Shown here: in pieces, positions 24,932 to 35,016 of the stretch
Layout: the number at the start of each line of letters is the position of its first letter
Numbering within the stretch: position 1 is the stretch's first letter
From: Actinoallomurus bryophytorum
Lineage (GTDB): Bacteria; Actinomycetota; Actinomycetes; Streptosporangiales; Streptosporangiaceae
Length of the DNA stretch: 64,000 nucleotides
Assembly (NCBI RefSeq): GCF_006716425.1
Contig: NZ_VFOZ01000001.1
Span: 4,650,001-4,714,000 of the forward strand
Reading direction: 5' to 3'
Position numbers and translations under genes: made by a program
The notes under the pieces: model-generated
Seen by the model: only the letters and a program-made list of their open reading frames with translations
Database searches by the model: none
Told to the model about the DNA's origin: nothing

Positions 24932-27001
24932 TCACGCGGGTACGGCCGCCACCTCGCGTTCGTAGTGGCGATGGGTCGCCACCGCGTCGGCGAACTCCTT
25001 GATGAAGACCCCGTCCGACCGTTCACCGATCACGACGCCCTCGTGGTGGCCGTGCCGGTCCTCGCACGGCACGCGGGCGGTCAGGAGGAGCTCGACGCCG
25101 TCGCCCAGCGCGCCGATGGCCTTGTAGTGCTTGAACGCCTCGGTGACGAAGTACACCGCCTTCCCGTCCTGGGACAGCGTGCGGATGGAGTCCATTCCGC
25201 CCGGTATCAGCAGCGCGTCGTACAGCACGGAGTCGACCGTCGGCAGGGCACGGGTGACCTTCACCAGTGCTCCGTCGGCGGCACGTACGGTGCCGTCCCT
25301 CGCGGCCAGGATCTCCGGGTTCGCCGCCAGGTCGCACAGGCCGGCCCACGCCATCTCCACGTCGTCGGCGTCGACGCCGTCCGCGACCAGAATCGCGATC
25401 TTCCGGGTGGCGGGGCTGTGCGTGGTGTTCGCCTGGCTCAGGGCGGGTGACCTGAGGCCCTGGTTCTCACTCACCGCCCGGTCCGGCGGCTCGACGCCGA
25501 CGCCCTCGGCGACCATGACGGCGAGGTCGTGGTCGACGCGGTTCAGGTTGGCCACCACGCCCTCACGTACGTGCCGGTGCTCGACCTTGCCCAGTTCGAA
25601 CCGGAACGCCGCGACGATGTGCTCCTTCTCCCAGGCGCTCATGCTGTTCCAGAACAGCGTGGCCTGGGAGTAGTGGTCGGCGAAGCTCCCGGCGCGCTTG
25701 CGGATCTTGTCGCCGGCGACGTGTTCCGGGTAGTGGACGTACGCGCCCGCCTCGGCGAGGGCGGGGCAGCCGCCGCCCAGGGAGTTCGGGTGGTACGTCG
25801 TACGGGACTTGGTGATCTCGGTCTGGTGGTAGCCGTCGACCTGGTGGTTGTGCACCGGCGCGATCGGCCGGTTCACCGGCAGCTGCGGGAAGTTGGGCCC
25901 GCCGAGCCGGATGAGCTGTGTGTCCAGATAGGAGAACAGCCGTGCCTGCAGCAGCGGATCGTCGGTGAAGTCGATGCCGGGCACGCTGTTGCCCAGGTGG
26001 AACGCCACCTGTTCGACCTCGGCGAAGAAGTTGTCCGGGTTGCGGTCCAGGATCATGCGGCCGACCGGCAGCACCGGGACCTGCTCCTCCGGGATGATCT
26101 TGGTGGCGTCGAGCAGGTCGAAGTCGAACCGGTCCTGGTCGGCCTCGGGCACGAGCTGCAGGCCCAGCTCCCACTCCGGATACTGGCCGGCCTCGATCGC
26201 CTCCCACAGGTCACGGCGGTTGAAGTCCGGGTCCTTCCCGGCCACCTTCTGCGTCTCGTCCCACACCAGCGAGTGCGTGCCGAGCCGCGGCTTCCAGTGG
26301 AACTTCACGAACGTGCCCACCCCGGCGTCATTGACGAGCCGGAACGTGTGCACCCCGAATCCCTGCATCATCCGGAAGCTGCGCGGCAGCGCGCGGTCCG
26401 ACATCATCCACATCATCATGTGCGTGGTCTCGGGCTGGAGCTGCACGAAGTCCCACAGCGTGTCGTGGGCCGAGGACGCCTGCGGGATCTCGTTGTGCGG
26501 TTCCGGCTTCACCGCGTGGACGAAGTCCGGGAACTTGATCCCGTCCTGGATGAAGAAGACCGGCATGTTGTTGCCCACGAGGTCGAAGTTGCCCTGGTTC
26601 GTATAGAACCTGGTGGCGAAGCCGCGCACGTCCCGTACGGTGTCCGCCGATCCGCGGGACCCCGCGACCGTCGAGAAGCGCACGAACACCGGCGTGCTCG
26701 CCGACGCGTCCCGCAGGAACTCCGCGCTCGTGTAGTCCGCCAGCGACTGGTAGACCTGGAAGTGCCCGTACGCCCCGGCGCCCCGTGCGTGGACGACACG
26801 CTCCGGGATGCGCTCGTGGTCGAAGTGAGTGATCTTTTCGCGGAAGTGGAAGTCCTCCATCAGCGTCGGCCCACGCTCGCCCATCCGGAGAGAGTTGTCG
26901 GTGTCGTCGACAGGGATCCCCTGGTCCGTGGTGAGCACGCCCGCACAGGGATCGACCCGATGGACGTCCAGCTGCCGCTGCTTCTCATCCGGCGAAGTCA
27001 T
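24932..27001 (-). CDS. katE: large-subunit catalase (HPII type)
   Basis: The 689-residue monofunctional haem catalase has the clade 2 layout: catalase core plus a C-terminal DJ-1/PfpI-like domain ([34 protein letters not shown]). Active-site residues visible are His 71 (RVVHARG), Asn 144 ([10 protein letters not shown]) and the haem-ligand Tyr 358 (RLFSYLDTQ). It breaks down hydrogen peroxide in the cytoplasm. It is a single gene, convergent with the fasciclin operon. Regulation is not visible. Confidence 0.95.
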   Translation of the reverse strand: MTSPDEKQRQLDVHRVDPCAGVLTTDQGIPVDDTDNSLRMGERGPTLMEDFHFREKITHFDHERIPERVVHARGAGAYGHFQVYQSLADYTSAEFLRDASASTPVFVRFSTVAGSRGSADTVRDVRGFATRFYTNQGNFDLVGNNMPVFFIQDGIKFPDFVHAVKPEPHNEIPQASSAHDTLWDFVQLQPETTHMMMWMMSDRALPRSFRMMQGFGVHTFRLVNDAGVGTFVKFHWKPRLGTHSLVWDETQKVAGKDPDFNRRDLWEAIEAGQYPEWELGLQLVPEADQDRFDFDLLDATKIIPEEQVPVLPVGRMILDRNPDNFFAEVEQVAFHLGNSVPGIDFTDDPLLQARLFSYLDTQLIRLGGPNFPQLPVNRPIAPVHNHQVDGYHQTEITKSRTTYHPNSLGGGCPALAEAGAYVHYPEHVAGDKIRKRAGSFADHYSQATLFWNSMSAWEKEHIVAAFRFELGKVEHRHVREGVVANLNRVDHDLAVMVAEGVGVEPPDRAVSENQGLRSPALSQANTTHSPATRKIAILVADGVDADDVEMAWAGLCDLAANPEILAARDGTVRAADGALVKVTRALPTVDSVLYDALLIPGGMDSIRTLSQDGKAVYFVTEAFKHYKAIGALGDGVELLLTARVPCEDRHGHHEGVVIGERSDGVFIKEFADAVATHRHYEREVAAVPA

Positions 27002-27134
27002 GTGTCTTCCCCCCGATCAGGTCCGCGTAGGTCCCGGGGCCGGGGCAGTGACGCGAACGCGGCGATTGGCCCCTCACTCCCAGAGTAGGCCGCGGGTCAC
27101 GGCCGTATTCCGGGGGTGAGGGGCGATACGCGCG

Positions 27135-27296
27135 TCAGGCGTCCAGCGCCGCGTGGACCATCGCGAGCACGTTGGCGGCGATCAGCACGCCCAGTGCGGC
27201 CATCCCCAGCCGGGAGTCGTCCCGGCGGAACATCCAGGCGAGCAGCGCGACACCGCAGCCGGAGATGATCAAAATGATGGTGAACAGAACGGTCAT
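27135..27296 (-). CDS. small two-helix membrane protein
   Basis: A 53-residue frame from ATG 27296 encodes two apolar helices (VLFTIILIISGCGVALLAWMF and LGMAALGVLIAANVLAMVHAAL) joined by RRDDSR. Composition and length fit a small integral membrane protein. The function is unknown. It lies between the catalase and another small membrane protein on the same strand. Confidence 0.6.
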   Translation of the reverse strand: MTVLFTIILIISGCGVALLAWMFRRDDSRLGMAALGVLIAANVLAMVHAALDA

Positions 27297-27416
27297 GGAG
27301 TCATCTCCACGGAAGATCGCCGGGTGGCGTGGCCACCCGGAGTAGTGAGGGTCTCCTCCGGAGACCGGGACACCGGGACGCCGCCATCGACGGGCGGCCC
27401 TCCCGGGGCCGTCCGC

Positions 27417-27770
27417 CTATGCCGGCGCGGACACGGGTGGCGCGCGGCTGCCGCAGGCAGGGCGTCCGGAGGCCGGGAGTACGTCACGTCCTGGGGACAG
27501 GAGCCGGCGGCGACCGGCCAGGAGGACGACGACCAGGGCGGACAGGAGTCCCGCCCCGGTGCCGGTCTGGCGGTGTTCGCCCGGCCGGGGCTGAGCGTGG
27601 AGATCGAGGATGGCCTGGGGGCCCTGTCCGCCCGTCGCGGTGGCCACCACCGGATGACCATGATCGGCGGCGGCGCCGGCCTGGGCGGCGCCGCTCAGGC
27701 CGAACGCGACGACCAGGGCGATCAGCAGGCACGCCAACGGCGACCGACGCGTCCGGTCAGCCGCTGACAT
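27417..27770 (-). CDS. hypothetical exported or membrane protein
   Basis: The 117-residue protein has a good signal-like N terminus (RRSPLACLLIALVVAFGLSGAAQAG), a His/Gln/Gly-rich middle and a second apolar helix (GAGLLSALVVVLLAGRRR) followed by a basic tail. No family recognised. It precedes the small membrane gene and follows the siderophore-interacting gene on the same strand. Confidence 0.55.
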   Translation of the reverse strand: MSAADRTRRSPLACLLIALVVAFGLSGAAQAGAAADHGHPVVATATGGQGPQAILDLHAQPRPGEHRQTGTGAGLLSALVVVLLAGRRRLLSPGRDVLPASGRPACGSRAPPVSAPA

Positions 27771-27800
27771 CGAACCTCCTGGTCAAAGTCCTCCCTGAAA

Positions 27801-28490
27801 CTACTCCATACCCTTCTTGCCGGGAGTCCAGAACGGCTTGGTGACGACCGAGCGGCGTGGCCAGCCGCGGTCGCCGACGAGATGGGCACGTACGGCTTGG
27901 ACGGTGCGGGCCTCGCCGGCGAGATAGGCGGTGCCCGGCTCGTCCGGGAGGTCCAGTTCGCGGACGGCCTGGACGAGCGTGGCCGACGAGGCGGCGGACG
28001 CGCCTTCGCGGAAACGCCAGGTGAGGTCGATCGGGAGCCGGTCCGCCGGGGTGTCCACCTCGATCACGCCGTACGCGGAGGCGTCCGCGCCGAGCGCGCG
28101 CAGCATCGGCCCGAAGGCCACCGCGGCGGTCTCGTCGCCGGCGAACAGGTGGTACGCGGACGGGCGGGTCACCAGGGCGCCCTCCGGCTTGGTGAAGACG
28201 ACCTCCTGGTCCGGCCGTACGGACCGGGCCCAGCGGGCGCCGGGCCCGTCGCCGTGGTCGAGCACGTACAGCTCCAGCGCGGAGCCGTCGTAGTCCCACA
28301 CGGAGTAGGTACGGCGCGTGACCAGGCCCTCGGCGACGAGACGGATGTGCTGGCCCGGGGTCCAGCCCAGGCCGGGCGCGGCGATCGCGATCCGGCGCAT
28401 CCGCGGCGTGACCAGGTCCGTCGCGGTGACCGTGCCGTGGACGAACAGCCGGTCGAGCAGGGCCTTGCCCGCGCTCCGTACGCTCACCAT
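27801..28490 (-). CDS. siderophore-interacting protein (FAD-linked reductase)
   Basis: The 229-residue protein matches the SIP/ViuB family: a ferredoxin-reductase-like FAD-binding domain (RRIAIAAPGL, PGQHIRLVAEG, the FAD motif RRTYSVWDYD) and a SIP C-terminal domain (YHLFAGDETAAVAFGPMLRAL, AYLAGEARTVQAVRAHL). It releases iron by reducing ferric siderophores in the cytoplasm. ATG 28490 follows GGAGG. No siderophore synthesis or uptake genes are nearby. A possible iron-dependent operator was not found. Confidence 0.9.
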   Translation of the reverse strand: MVSVRSAGKALLDRLFVHGTVTATDLVTPRMRRIAIAAPGLGWTPGQHIRLVAEGLVTRRTYSVWDYDGSALELYVLDHGDGPGARWARSVRPDQEVVFTKPEGALVTRPSAYHLFAGDETAAVAFGPMLRALGADASAYGVIEVDTPADRLPIDLTWRFREGASAASSATLVQAVRELDLPDEPGTAYLAGEARTVQAVRAHLVGDRGWPRRSVVTKPFWTPGKKGME

Positions 28491-28552
28491 CCTGACCTCC
28501 AAGTCGAGATATGTCGTGACTATAGATGAGTCGGCCTCGGGACGGAACCAGA

Positions 28553-29797
28553 TCACTGCCCCAGTTGGCCACGGCGGCGTTTCAGGTAGGCGGTCTCGGC
28601 GGTGTTGCCCGCCAGCTCGATGGCCTTGTCGTAGGCCGCGCGCGACTCATGACCGCGGCCCAGCCGGCGCAGCAGGTCGGCGCGGGTCGCGTGGTAGGCG
28701 TGATAGCCGGCCAGCTCGTCCTCGAGCCGGTCGACGGCCGCCAACGCCACCTGCGGGCCGTCGAGCTCGGCGACGGCGACGGCACGGTTGAGGGCGATGA
28801 TCGGCGAAGGGTCGAGGCGGATGAGCTGGTCGTAGAGGGCGAGGACCTGCGACCAGTCGGTGTCGCGTATGTCGCGGGCGGAGGTGTGCACGGCGTTGAT
28901 CGCCGCGAGGATCTGGTAGCGACACGGAGCCACCCCGGCGGCGGCAGCGGCGAGGCGCTCGCGCACCAGCCGATGACCCTCGGCGATCAGCGCCGCGTCC
29001 CAGGCCCCGCGGTCCTGCTCGTCGAGGGCGACCAGCTCGCCGCCGGCCGAGACCCGTGCGGTGCGGCGGGCCTCCGTGAGGAGCATCAGCGCCAGCAGCC
29101 CGGCCACCTCACCGTCGTCCGGCATCAGGGCACGGATCAGGCGGGTGAGCCGGATCGCCTCGGCGGTCAGGTCGTGGCGTACGGGATCGGTGCCGGGGCC
29201 GGTCGCCAGGTAGCCCTCGTTGAAGACGAGGTACAGGACGGCGAGTACGCCGGAGACGCGGCCCGGCAGATCCTCCGCGGCCGGCACCCGATAGGGGATG
29301 CGGGCCGCCTTGATCTTGGCCTTCGCGCGGGTGATCCGCTGCCCCATGGCGGTCTCGGCCACCAGGAAGGCGCGGGCGATCTCGGGCACGGTCAGACCGC
29401 CGACCATGCGCAGAGTCAGCGCCAGGCGGGACTCCATCGCCAGCGCCGGATGACAGCACGTGAAGATCAGCCGGAGCCGGTCGTCGGCGATGGCGCCGGC
29501 ACGCTCGGGCGGGTCGTCGTCGTACACCAGCAGAGCCTCCTTGTGCTTGTCGTCGCGTTTGTTCTCGCGCCGGATCCGGTCGATGGCCTTGCGGCCCGCG
29601 GTGGTGGTCAGCCAGGCACCGGGGTTGGGGGGTACGCCGTCGGCGGGCCACCGCTGGACTGCGGTCGCGAACGCCTCGGCCGCCGCCTCCTCGGCGATGT
29701 CGAGGTCACCGAAGCGCCTGGTCAGGGTCGCGACCACGCGCGCCCACTCCTCGTGGTGGGCCCGGGTGATCGCCTCTCGGGCGTCGATCGCGCTCAC
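28553..29797 (-). CDS. ECF42-type RNA polymerase sigma factor
   Basis: The roughly 414-residue protein has sigma-70 regions 2 and 4 (ITRAHHEEWARVVATLTRRFGDLDIAEEAAAEAFATAVQRWP; EIARAFLVAETAMGQRITRAKAKI). A long C-terminal extension follows (VLYLVFNEGY, ALYDQLIRLDPSPIIALNRAVAVAEL), which is the hallmark of the ECF42 group. GTG 29797 gives the usual length; longer forms starting near 29890 are possible. ECF42 genes normally sit beside a DGPF (YCII) gene; here none is adjacent, unlike the second copy at 60453. Confidence 0.9.
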   Translation of the reverse strand: MSAIDAREAITRAHHEEWARVVATLTRRFGDLDIAEEAAAEAFATAVQRWPADGVPPNPGAWLTTTAGRKAIDRIRRENKRDDKHKEALLVYDDDPPERAGAIADDRLRLIFTCCHPALAMESRLALTLRMVGGLTVPEIARAFLVAETAMGQRITRAKAKIKAARIPYRVPAAEDLPGRVSGVLAVLYLVFNEGYLATGPGTDPVRHDLTAEAIRLTRLIRALMPDDGEVAGLLALMLLTEARRTARVSAGGELVALDEQDRGAWDAALIAEGHRLVRERLAAAAAGVAPCRYQILAAINAVHTSARDIRDTDWSQVLALYDQLIRLDPSPIIALNRAVAVAELDGPQVALAAVDRLEDELAGYHAYHATRADLLRRLGRGHESRAAYDKAIELAGNTAETAYLKRRRGQLGQ

Positions 29798-29974
29798 AGG
29801 AACGGCCGCACCTCGACAAAGATCACGGAAACCGGGTACCGCATCTCGGATCATCTCCTGTGACTCGGGGCGCTCCTCATGGGCACCGTTCATACGGACA
29901 ACGAACACCTCTGCCCGGATCCGACACCCCATCGTCGCGTTCTCCGCATTCCGCTGCCGAGATGCCGGATCTCG

Positions 29975-31443
29975 TCAACGGACGGTCTCGGGACGGAACC
30001 AGATCCCGACGAGGAACGCGGCGAGCAGCACGACGAGCGCCACCACCCGGTAGCCGGCCGCGACGGCGTCGGCGAACGCGGCCACGGCAGAGGCGCTGTG
30101 GCCGGACCGTGCGAGCGCCTCGCCCGGCGAGTGCGCCCCGGCGCCTCCGGGCAGCCGGGCGGTGAACCGTACGGTGAGGATCGTGCCGAGCACGGCCACC
30201 CCGAGCGCGCTGCCGATCTCCCGCGCCGCGCCGTTCAGGCCGGACCCCAGCCCCGCCCGGCCGTGCGGTAGCGCGCCGATGACGCCCGTGGACAGCGTCG
30301 GCACGCACAGGCCCATGCCCAGCGACATGACCAGGAGGAACAGCGCGTACAGGAGGTACGGCGTCCGCGGCCCGGCGAACGACATCAGTGCGAGGCCGCC
30401 CGCGATGATCACCATGCCCGACGTGACGATCCGGCGCCCGCCGAACCGGCCGGCCAGGCCGACGCTCCGGGGCGAGATGAACATCATGCCCAGCGCCAGC
30501 GGGCCGATGGCGACGCCCGTGAGCACCGGCGAGTAGCCCTTCACGTACTGCAGGAACTGGGCGTTGACGAAGAACAGCGCGAACAGCCCGAAGAACCCGA
30601 TCCCGACGCCGATGACCCCCGCCCGCAGCCGGGCGGCGCGGAAGATCCGGGGATCGATCAGCGGGTGCTCCACGCACAGCGCACGTACCGTGAAGGCCGC
30701 GAACACACCGGCGGCGACCGCGAAGGCGCCGAGCACGGTGCCGCCCGACCAGCCCTGCTCGGGCCCCTCGATGATCCCGTAGAGCAGCGCGGCGAAGGCG
30801 AGGATGAGCAGCGCCGAGCCGGTCAGGTCCAGGTCGGCGTGGTACCGGTCCGAGCGCGGCGCGAGCCGTGCCGTGAGCACCAGCAGGACGGCCATGATCG
30901 GCACCATCGCCCAGAACAGCCCCGCCAGGGCAGGTACTGAAGGATCAGGCCGCCGCCGATGTTGCCGAAGATGCCCGCGAGACCCGTCGCGGCGGTCCAG
31001 GTGGCAATCGCGTACGGCCGCCGCGCGGGCGGGAACGCACCGATGGACAGTGAGAGCGTCGCGGGCATGACCAGGGCCGCGCCGACGCCGGTGACCACCC
31101 GCCCGGCGAGCAGCACGCCGACGCCGGGCGCCAGCGCGCACACCAGGCAGCCGACGGCGAACAGGCCGAGGCCGCCGAGCAGCGCGCCCTTGCGGCCGTG
31201 CCGGTCGCCGAAGGCCCCTGCCGGGATGAGCAGGCAGGCGAACACGAGGACGTACGCGTCGATGATCCACAACAGCTCGGCCGAGGAGGGCCGCAGCGTG
31301 CTCGCGGACAACTTCGGGATGGCCAGGTTGATCGCGGCGACCAGGGCGATGGTCATCGTCGCGCAGGCCGACATCAACCCCAGGATCGCGGTGCGCCGCG
31401 GGTGTCCCGCCTCCGGCGGGCTCAGCTCGGCTTGCAGTGTCAC
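29975..31443 (-). CDS. MFS transporter, DHA2-like (frameshifted)
   Basis: The gene reads in two frames. From GTG 31443, after GGAGG, the first part encodes helices with the MFS motif AFGDRHGRKGALL up to LQYLPWRG near 30925. The rest, from about 30930 to the stop at 29975, is in the next frame (LFWAMVPIMAVLLVLTARLAP onwards). One extra base in the C4 run at 30920-30923 would give PWRGLFWAMVP and a normal protein of about 489 residues with 14 predicted helices. It is a putative drug or metabolite exporter. It is divergent from a LysR gene that probably controls it. Confidence 0.8.
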
Positions 31444-31498
31444 GGGAACCTCCGAGGGCGAGACGCTGAACGCGTCACAACGTAAGCTGCCAGGTGAT

Positions 31499-31530
31499 CT
31501 GCTTTCAAATGCATCTTTCGCAGGTGAGAA
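31499..31530. promoter_or_regulatory. possible LysR operator between MFS and LysR genes
   Basis: A loose dyad CTGC-N17-GCAG containing AAATGCATCTTT, with a second AAATGCA at the LysR start codon, lies in the 87-base divergent region. The AT-rich partial palindrome fits a LysR T-N11-A type site, but the match is weak. Confidence 0.3.
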
Positions 31531-32436
31531 ATGCACGGCACGCATTCCAAGCTCGATCTGAACCTTCTCGTGTCCCTCGACGTCCTGCTCCAGGAGCAGA
31601 GCGTCGGCGCCGCCGCCGCGCGCCTCCACCTGTCCGAGCCCGCCATGAGCCGTACGCTCGCGCGCATCCGCAAGGCGCTCGGCGACCCGGTGCTGGTGCG
31701 CTCGGGCCGGGCGATGGTGCCCACACCGCGGGCGCTGGCCATCCACGCGGAGGTGCACGAGCTCGTCGAACGCGCCAGCACCGTGTTCACCGAGCGGGCC
31801 CTCGACCTCGCGACGCTGGACCGGACGTTCACGTTCCAGGCGGACGACTCGGTCACCGCGGTCGCGGCGGCGGCCCTGCTCGCCCGGATGCGCGGGGAGG
31901 CGCCGGGCGTCTCCATCCGCTCGCTGCCCGAGGGCGCCGCCGACTCGGGCGCGCTGCGCGAGGGCCGGATCGACCTGGAGATCGGAGTGATCGCCGACCG
32001 ATCGCCCGACGTCGTGGTCGAACCCCTCCTGCACGACCCGGGCGTCGGGGTCGTACGCGCCGGGCATCCGCTGCTCACCGGGGAGATCACGCTTGCGCGG
32101 TTCGCCGCCGCCGAGCACCTGACGACCTCACGGCGTGGCCGGCTCGAGGGGCCGATCGATGCGGCTCTGGCCGCGCACGGGCTGCGGCGCCGGGTGGTCG
32201 CCTCGGCGCCGTCGTTCTCCTCGGCCCTGCTCATCCTGCTGACGACCGACCTGGTCGGGCGGGCCGGCCGGAGGCTGCACGCGCCGCTCATCGATCGGCT
32301 GGGGCTCGTCGCCTTCGACTTCCCGATAGACGTGCCGTCCGTGCCGCTCGCGATGGCCTGGCACCGCCGCTACGACACCGACGCCGCCCATGTCTGGCTC
32401 CGGCGGTGCGTCCGAGATGTCTTCGCCGGCCTGTGA
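31531..32436 (+). CDS. LysR-family transcriptional regulator
   Basis: The 301-residue protein has the LysR helix-turn-helix (LLVSLDVLLQEQSVGAAAARLHLSEPAMSRTLARIRKALGDPVLVRSG) and a periplasmic-binding-protein-like effector domain (FTFQADDSVTAVAAAALLARM, LEIGVIADRSPDVVVEPLL). It resembles the NodD/LinR-like branch in which the helix-turn-helix begins DLNLL. It is divergent from the MFS exporter with 87 bases between them, the classic arrangement for control of the transporter. Confidence 0.92.
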   Translation: MHGTHSKLDLNLLVSLDVLLQEQSVGAAAARLHLSEPAMSRTLARIRKALGDPVLVRSGRAMVPTPRALAIHAEVHELVERASTVFTERALDLATLDRTFTFQADDSVTAVAAAALLARMRGEAPGVSIRSLPEGAADSGALREGRIDLEIGVIADRSPDVVVEPLLHDPGVGVVRAGHPLLTGEITLARFAAAEHLTTSRRGRLEGPIDAALAAHGLRRRVVASAPSFSSALLILLTTDLVGRAGRRLHAPLIDRLGLVAFDFPIDVPSVPLAMAWHRRYDTDAAHVWLRRCVRDVFAGL

Positions 32437-32448
32437 GTCCCTGAGTCC

Positions 32449-33636
32449 TCAGACGAACGTGCGCTGGCGTACGTGGACGGCCTCGAGCAGGCCCAGGGCG
32501 ACCATGTTGGCGAGGGTCGCCGACCCGCCGTACGACAGGTAGGGCAGGGGCACACCGGTGATCGGCATCAGGCCGAGGCACATGCCGATGTTCTCGAACG
32601 CCTGGAAGCCCAGCCAGCAGACCACGCCCGCGGCGAGCAGGACGCCGAAGCTGTTCTCGCAGTTGATCGCGATCCGCAGCCCCCGCCACAGCACCACCCC
32701 GAGCAGCGCGACGATCAGCGCCGAGCCGACGAAGCCGAGTTCCTCCCCGGCCACGGTGAAGATGAAGTCGGTGTGCTGTTCGGGCACGAAGTGGCCGGCG
32801 GTCTGCGGCCCGTGGAACAGGCCGCGGCCGAACGCGCCGCCCGAACCCACCGCGATCCGTGCCTGCGCGGCGTTGTAGCCGACGCCCTTCGGGTCGGCGG
32901 CCGGGTAGGCGAAGGCGATGAACCGGTCGACCTGGTACGGCTTGAGCACCCGCAGCTGCCAGCCCGCGACCGCAGCCGCCACCCCCGCGCCGACCAGCGA
33001 GAACAGCCAGCGCTTCGACACCCCCGACACCGCCACCATGGCCAGGATCAGCACCGCGAGCACCATAGTGGTGCCCAGGTCGGGCTGCATGACGACCAGG
33101 ACCACGATGAGCCCGGCCAGCGTCAGCGCGGCTAGCAGGTCGCCGGTGCTCGGCTCGGTGTGGCCCTCACGCGGCTCACCGAGCAGCACCGCGAGCACCA
33201 TCACCAGCCCGACCTTGCCGAACTCCGCCGGTTGCAGCTGGAAGCCGCCGCCCACCTCGATCCAGGAATGATGCCCCTTGATCGTCGAGCCGAGCGGCGT
33301 GAGCACCGCCACCAGCCCGACGCAGGACGCCGCGTACACCATGGGCGCGTACGCGCGGACCAGCCGGTAGTCCAGCATCGACACCGCGAGCGCGAGAGTC
33401 AGGCCGACCGCGACGGTCAGCAGATGCTTCTTCAGGTAGCTCTCCGGGTCGCGCCCGGCCTGGAGCAGTCCGGGCCGGGTCGCCGACCAGACGAGCAGCG
33501 TGCCCAGCCAGGTCAACCCGAGGACGGCGCTGAACAGCACCCAGTCGAGGCGGCGGAACATGGACCCGCGAGCCATCGCGCGCCGCACCGGAGAGCGCCT
33601 CAGCGTGGGCAGGCCCCCGCCGTAGCCAGCGGACAT
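32449..33636 (-). CDS. rodA: RodA/FtsW-family peptidoglycan glycosyltransferase
   Basis: The 395-residue SEDS protein has ten or so membrane helices. Conserved segments include GxxSWIExGxFQLQPAEFGKVGLV, MQPDLGTTMV, KPYQVDRFIAFAYP, the long extracellular loop with GPQTAGHFVPEQHTDFIFTVAGEELGFVGS, and LMPITGVPLPYLSYGGSATL near the end. It polymerises lipid II with a partner penicillin-binding protein. That partner is not adjacent here, so this may be a second copy. It is convergent with the LysR gene. Confidence 0.93.
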   Translation of the reverse strand: MSAGYGGGLPTLRRSPVRRAMARGSMFRRLDWVLFSAVLGLTWLGTLLVWSATRPGLLQAGRDPESYLKKHLLTVAVGLTLALAVSMLDYRLVRAYAPMVYAASCVGLVAVLTPLGSTIKGHHSWIEVGGGFQLQPAEFGKVGLVMVLAVLLGEPREGHTEPSTGDLLAALTLAGLIVVLVVMQPDLGTTMVLAVLILAMVAVSGVSKRWLFSLVGAGVAAAVAGWQLRVLKPYQVDRFIAFAYPAADPKGVGYNAAQARIAVGSGGAFGRGLFHGPQTAGHFVPEQHTDFIFTVAGEELGFVGSALIVALLGVVLWRGLRIAINCENSFGVLLAAGVVCWLGFQAFENIGMCLGLMPITGVPLPYLSYGGSATLANMVALGLLEAVHVRQRTFV

Positions 33637-33772
33637 GGCAGTGCCCTACCCTGCGCGCCGAAGCCGCAGCTCCCTTTTTGCGTAATCGTTTGACAAGGCC
33701 CTGAACTGCGGTTTCACTGAAATTACCGCCTCATTCCGAGGCGTTCCGCATGTCGCGAGGAGGTGAGACGGG

Positions 33773-33856
33773 TTGAGTCCCGACAGCAGCCGTCCCCGCC
33801 GGTCGCCAGACCGGCATCGACTCGTCGCACCCGGCATGCGCACCTCTGACGCGTGA
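33773..33856 (+). CDS. possible 27-residue peptide
   Basis: A short frame starts at TTG 33773 behind a very good GGAGGTGA site and ends just before the ribosome site of the next small membrane gene. The sequence is basic (RPRRSPDRHR). It could be a leader peptide or chance; no homologue known to me. A weak promoter (TTGACA near 33691) lies upstream. Confidence 0.25.
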   Translation: MSPDSSRPRRSPDRHRLVAPGMRTSDA

Positions 33857-33881
33857 CGGGTACGGCGCCAGGGAGGTCGTC

Positions 33882-34070
33882 ATGACGATCATCATTGGCA
33901 TTCCGCCGCTGACCGCGCCCGGTGACCTGGCCGAGGCGATACGCCTACTCCTCACCGTCGCCGAACCGATCGCGATGGCCGTCGCCGCCGCCTGCGGAGC
34001 GGGCCTGCTGCTCCAGCTCGGCCTGGGCCTCGGCATCAAACTCACCCAGCGCGCACTCCGCCAGGTCTAG
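33882..34070 (+). CDS. small membrane protein
   Basis: The 62-residue protein starts at ATG 33882 after GGGAGG. One long apolar stretch (AEPIAMAVAAACGAGLLLQLGLGLGIKL) follows a short N-terminal part. No family recognised. It is convergent with the membrane protein at 34083. Confidence 0.6.
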   Translation: MTIIIGIPPLTAPGDLAEAIRLLLTVAEPIAMAVAAACGAGLLLQLGLGLGIKLTQRALRQV

Positions 34071-34082
34071 GGCTCGGTAGTC

Positions 34083-34820
34083 CTAGATCGTCACGGTCTC
34101 CGGGGCGCGCTTGCGAGTGACGTAAAGGCGCGCCGCGGCGGCCATGAGGATGGCGATGGGGAGCCAGACGGCCGCCACCATCCAGAGGTTCTCGCCGTTC
34201 TTGCCCAGCAGGACCGGCGAGATGAGCCCGCCGGCGAACAGTGCGAAGGCGAGTCCCAGTGCGGCGACCATGCCCGGCGTCGGGTCCGGGACGGCGCGGC
34301 GGCGGAGCAGCCGCCAGGCGCACGCGGCCGTCATGAGGAGGCCGCAGGGGACGGTGAGCAGCGCACCGATCAAGCCACGCGCGCGCATGTCGGCGGGGGC
34401 GTCTTGGGTCTTCTGGGAGTCGCCCTCCGCCGCGATCTCGGTGACGAAGCCGCGCCAGATGGTGCCGGTGACCCGGTCGCCCTCGTCGAGGGCGTCCAGG
34501 ACGGGGCCACGGGAGTCGTAGAACGTCTCCCGTCTGACCCCGTCCGCGCCCGTCAGGAACGCACGGTCCGACTCGCTCCTGCTGCGGGTCAGCCGGACGC
34601 CGGACACGGTGAACTCCTGTGTCCAGCGGCATTCGGCGGGCGCGGCCGGAGCGGCCGGACAACGCGGCGCCGCCTCGTAGGCGTGCAGGTCACGTGCTCC
34701 GCCCGGCGCGATCCACGTGACGAGGATGACGCCGATCAGCACCAGGGTGGCGCCGAACAGCAGGGTGAGCACGGTCCCGACCGCGCTGCGCAGAATCCGG
34801 GTGGGGGGAGGTACGGCCAC
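34083..34820 (-). CDS. membrane protein with extracellular domain
   Basis: The 245-residue protein starts at GTG 34820. A first helix (VLTLLFGATLVLIGVILVTWI) is followed by an extracellular part of about 90 residues containing two Cys (CPAAPAAPAECRW) that could form a disulfide. Three further helices close it (GALLTVPCGLLMTAACAW, GMVAALGLAFALFAGGLI, MVAAVWLPIAILMAAAARL). The function is unknown. It lies on the same strand as the NACHT gene but is separated from it by the minisatellite region. Confidence 0.75.
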   Translation of the reverse strand: MAVPPPTRILRSAVGTVLTLLFGATLVLIGVILVTWIAPGGARDLHAYEAAPRCPAAPAAPAECRWTQEFTVSGVRLTRSRSESDRAFLTGADGVRRETFYDSRGPVLDALDEGDRVTGTIWRGFVTEIAAEGDSQKTQDAPADMRARGLIGALLTVPCGLLMTAACAWRLLRRRAVPDPTPGMVAALGLAFALFAGGLISPVLLGKNGENLWMVAAVWLPIAILMAAAARLYVTRKRAPETVTI

Positions 34821-34956
34821 GTCCAGATCGTCCCACTTAGTGGATCTTGGTGAGCGACCGGCCGACCACCAAGATCCCTCAACCGCCCTCGCGCGGCGCG
34901 CCCCCCACCCGCAGACGACCAGGACACGCCCAGGGTCCGTCTCGAAGTCATGCTGT

Positions 34957-35000
34957 CGCCGTGTGGCCGCCGTGTGGCCGCCGTGTGGCCGCCGTCTGGG
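34957..35000. repeat. 11-base tandem repeat (cgccgtgtggc x4)
   Basis: Three exact and one altered copies of CGCCGTGTGGC in direct tandem. A short inverted CGGCGCCTGGGCGGCG follows, then the TTATCCACA element at 35017. Confidence 0.85.
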
Positions 35001-35016
35001 CGGCGCCTGGGCGGCG

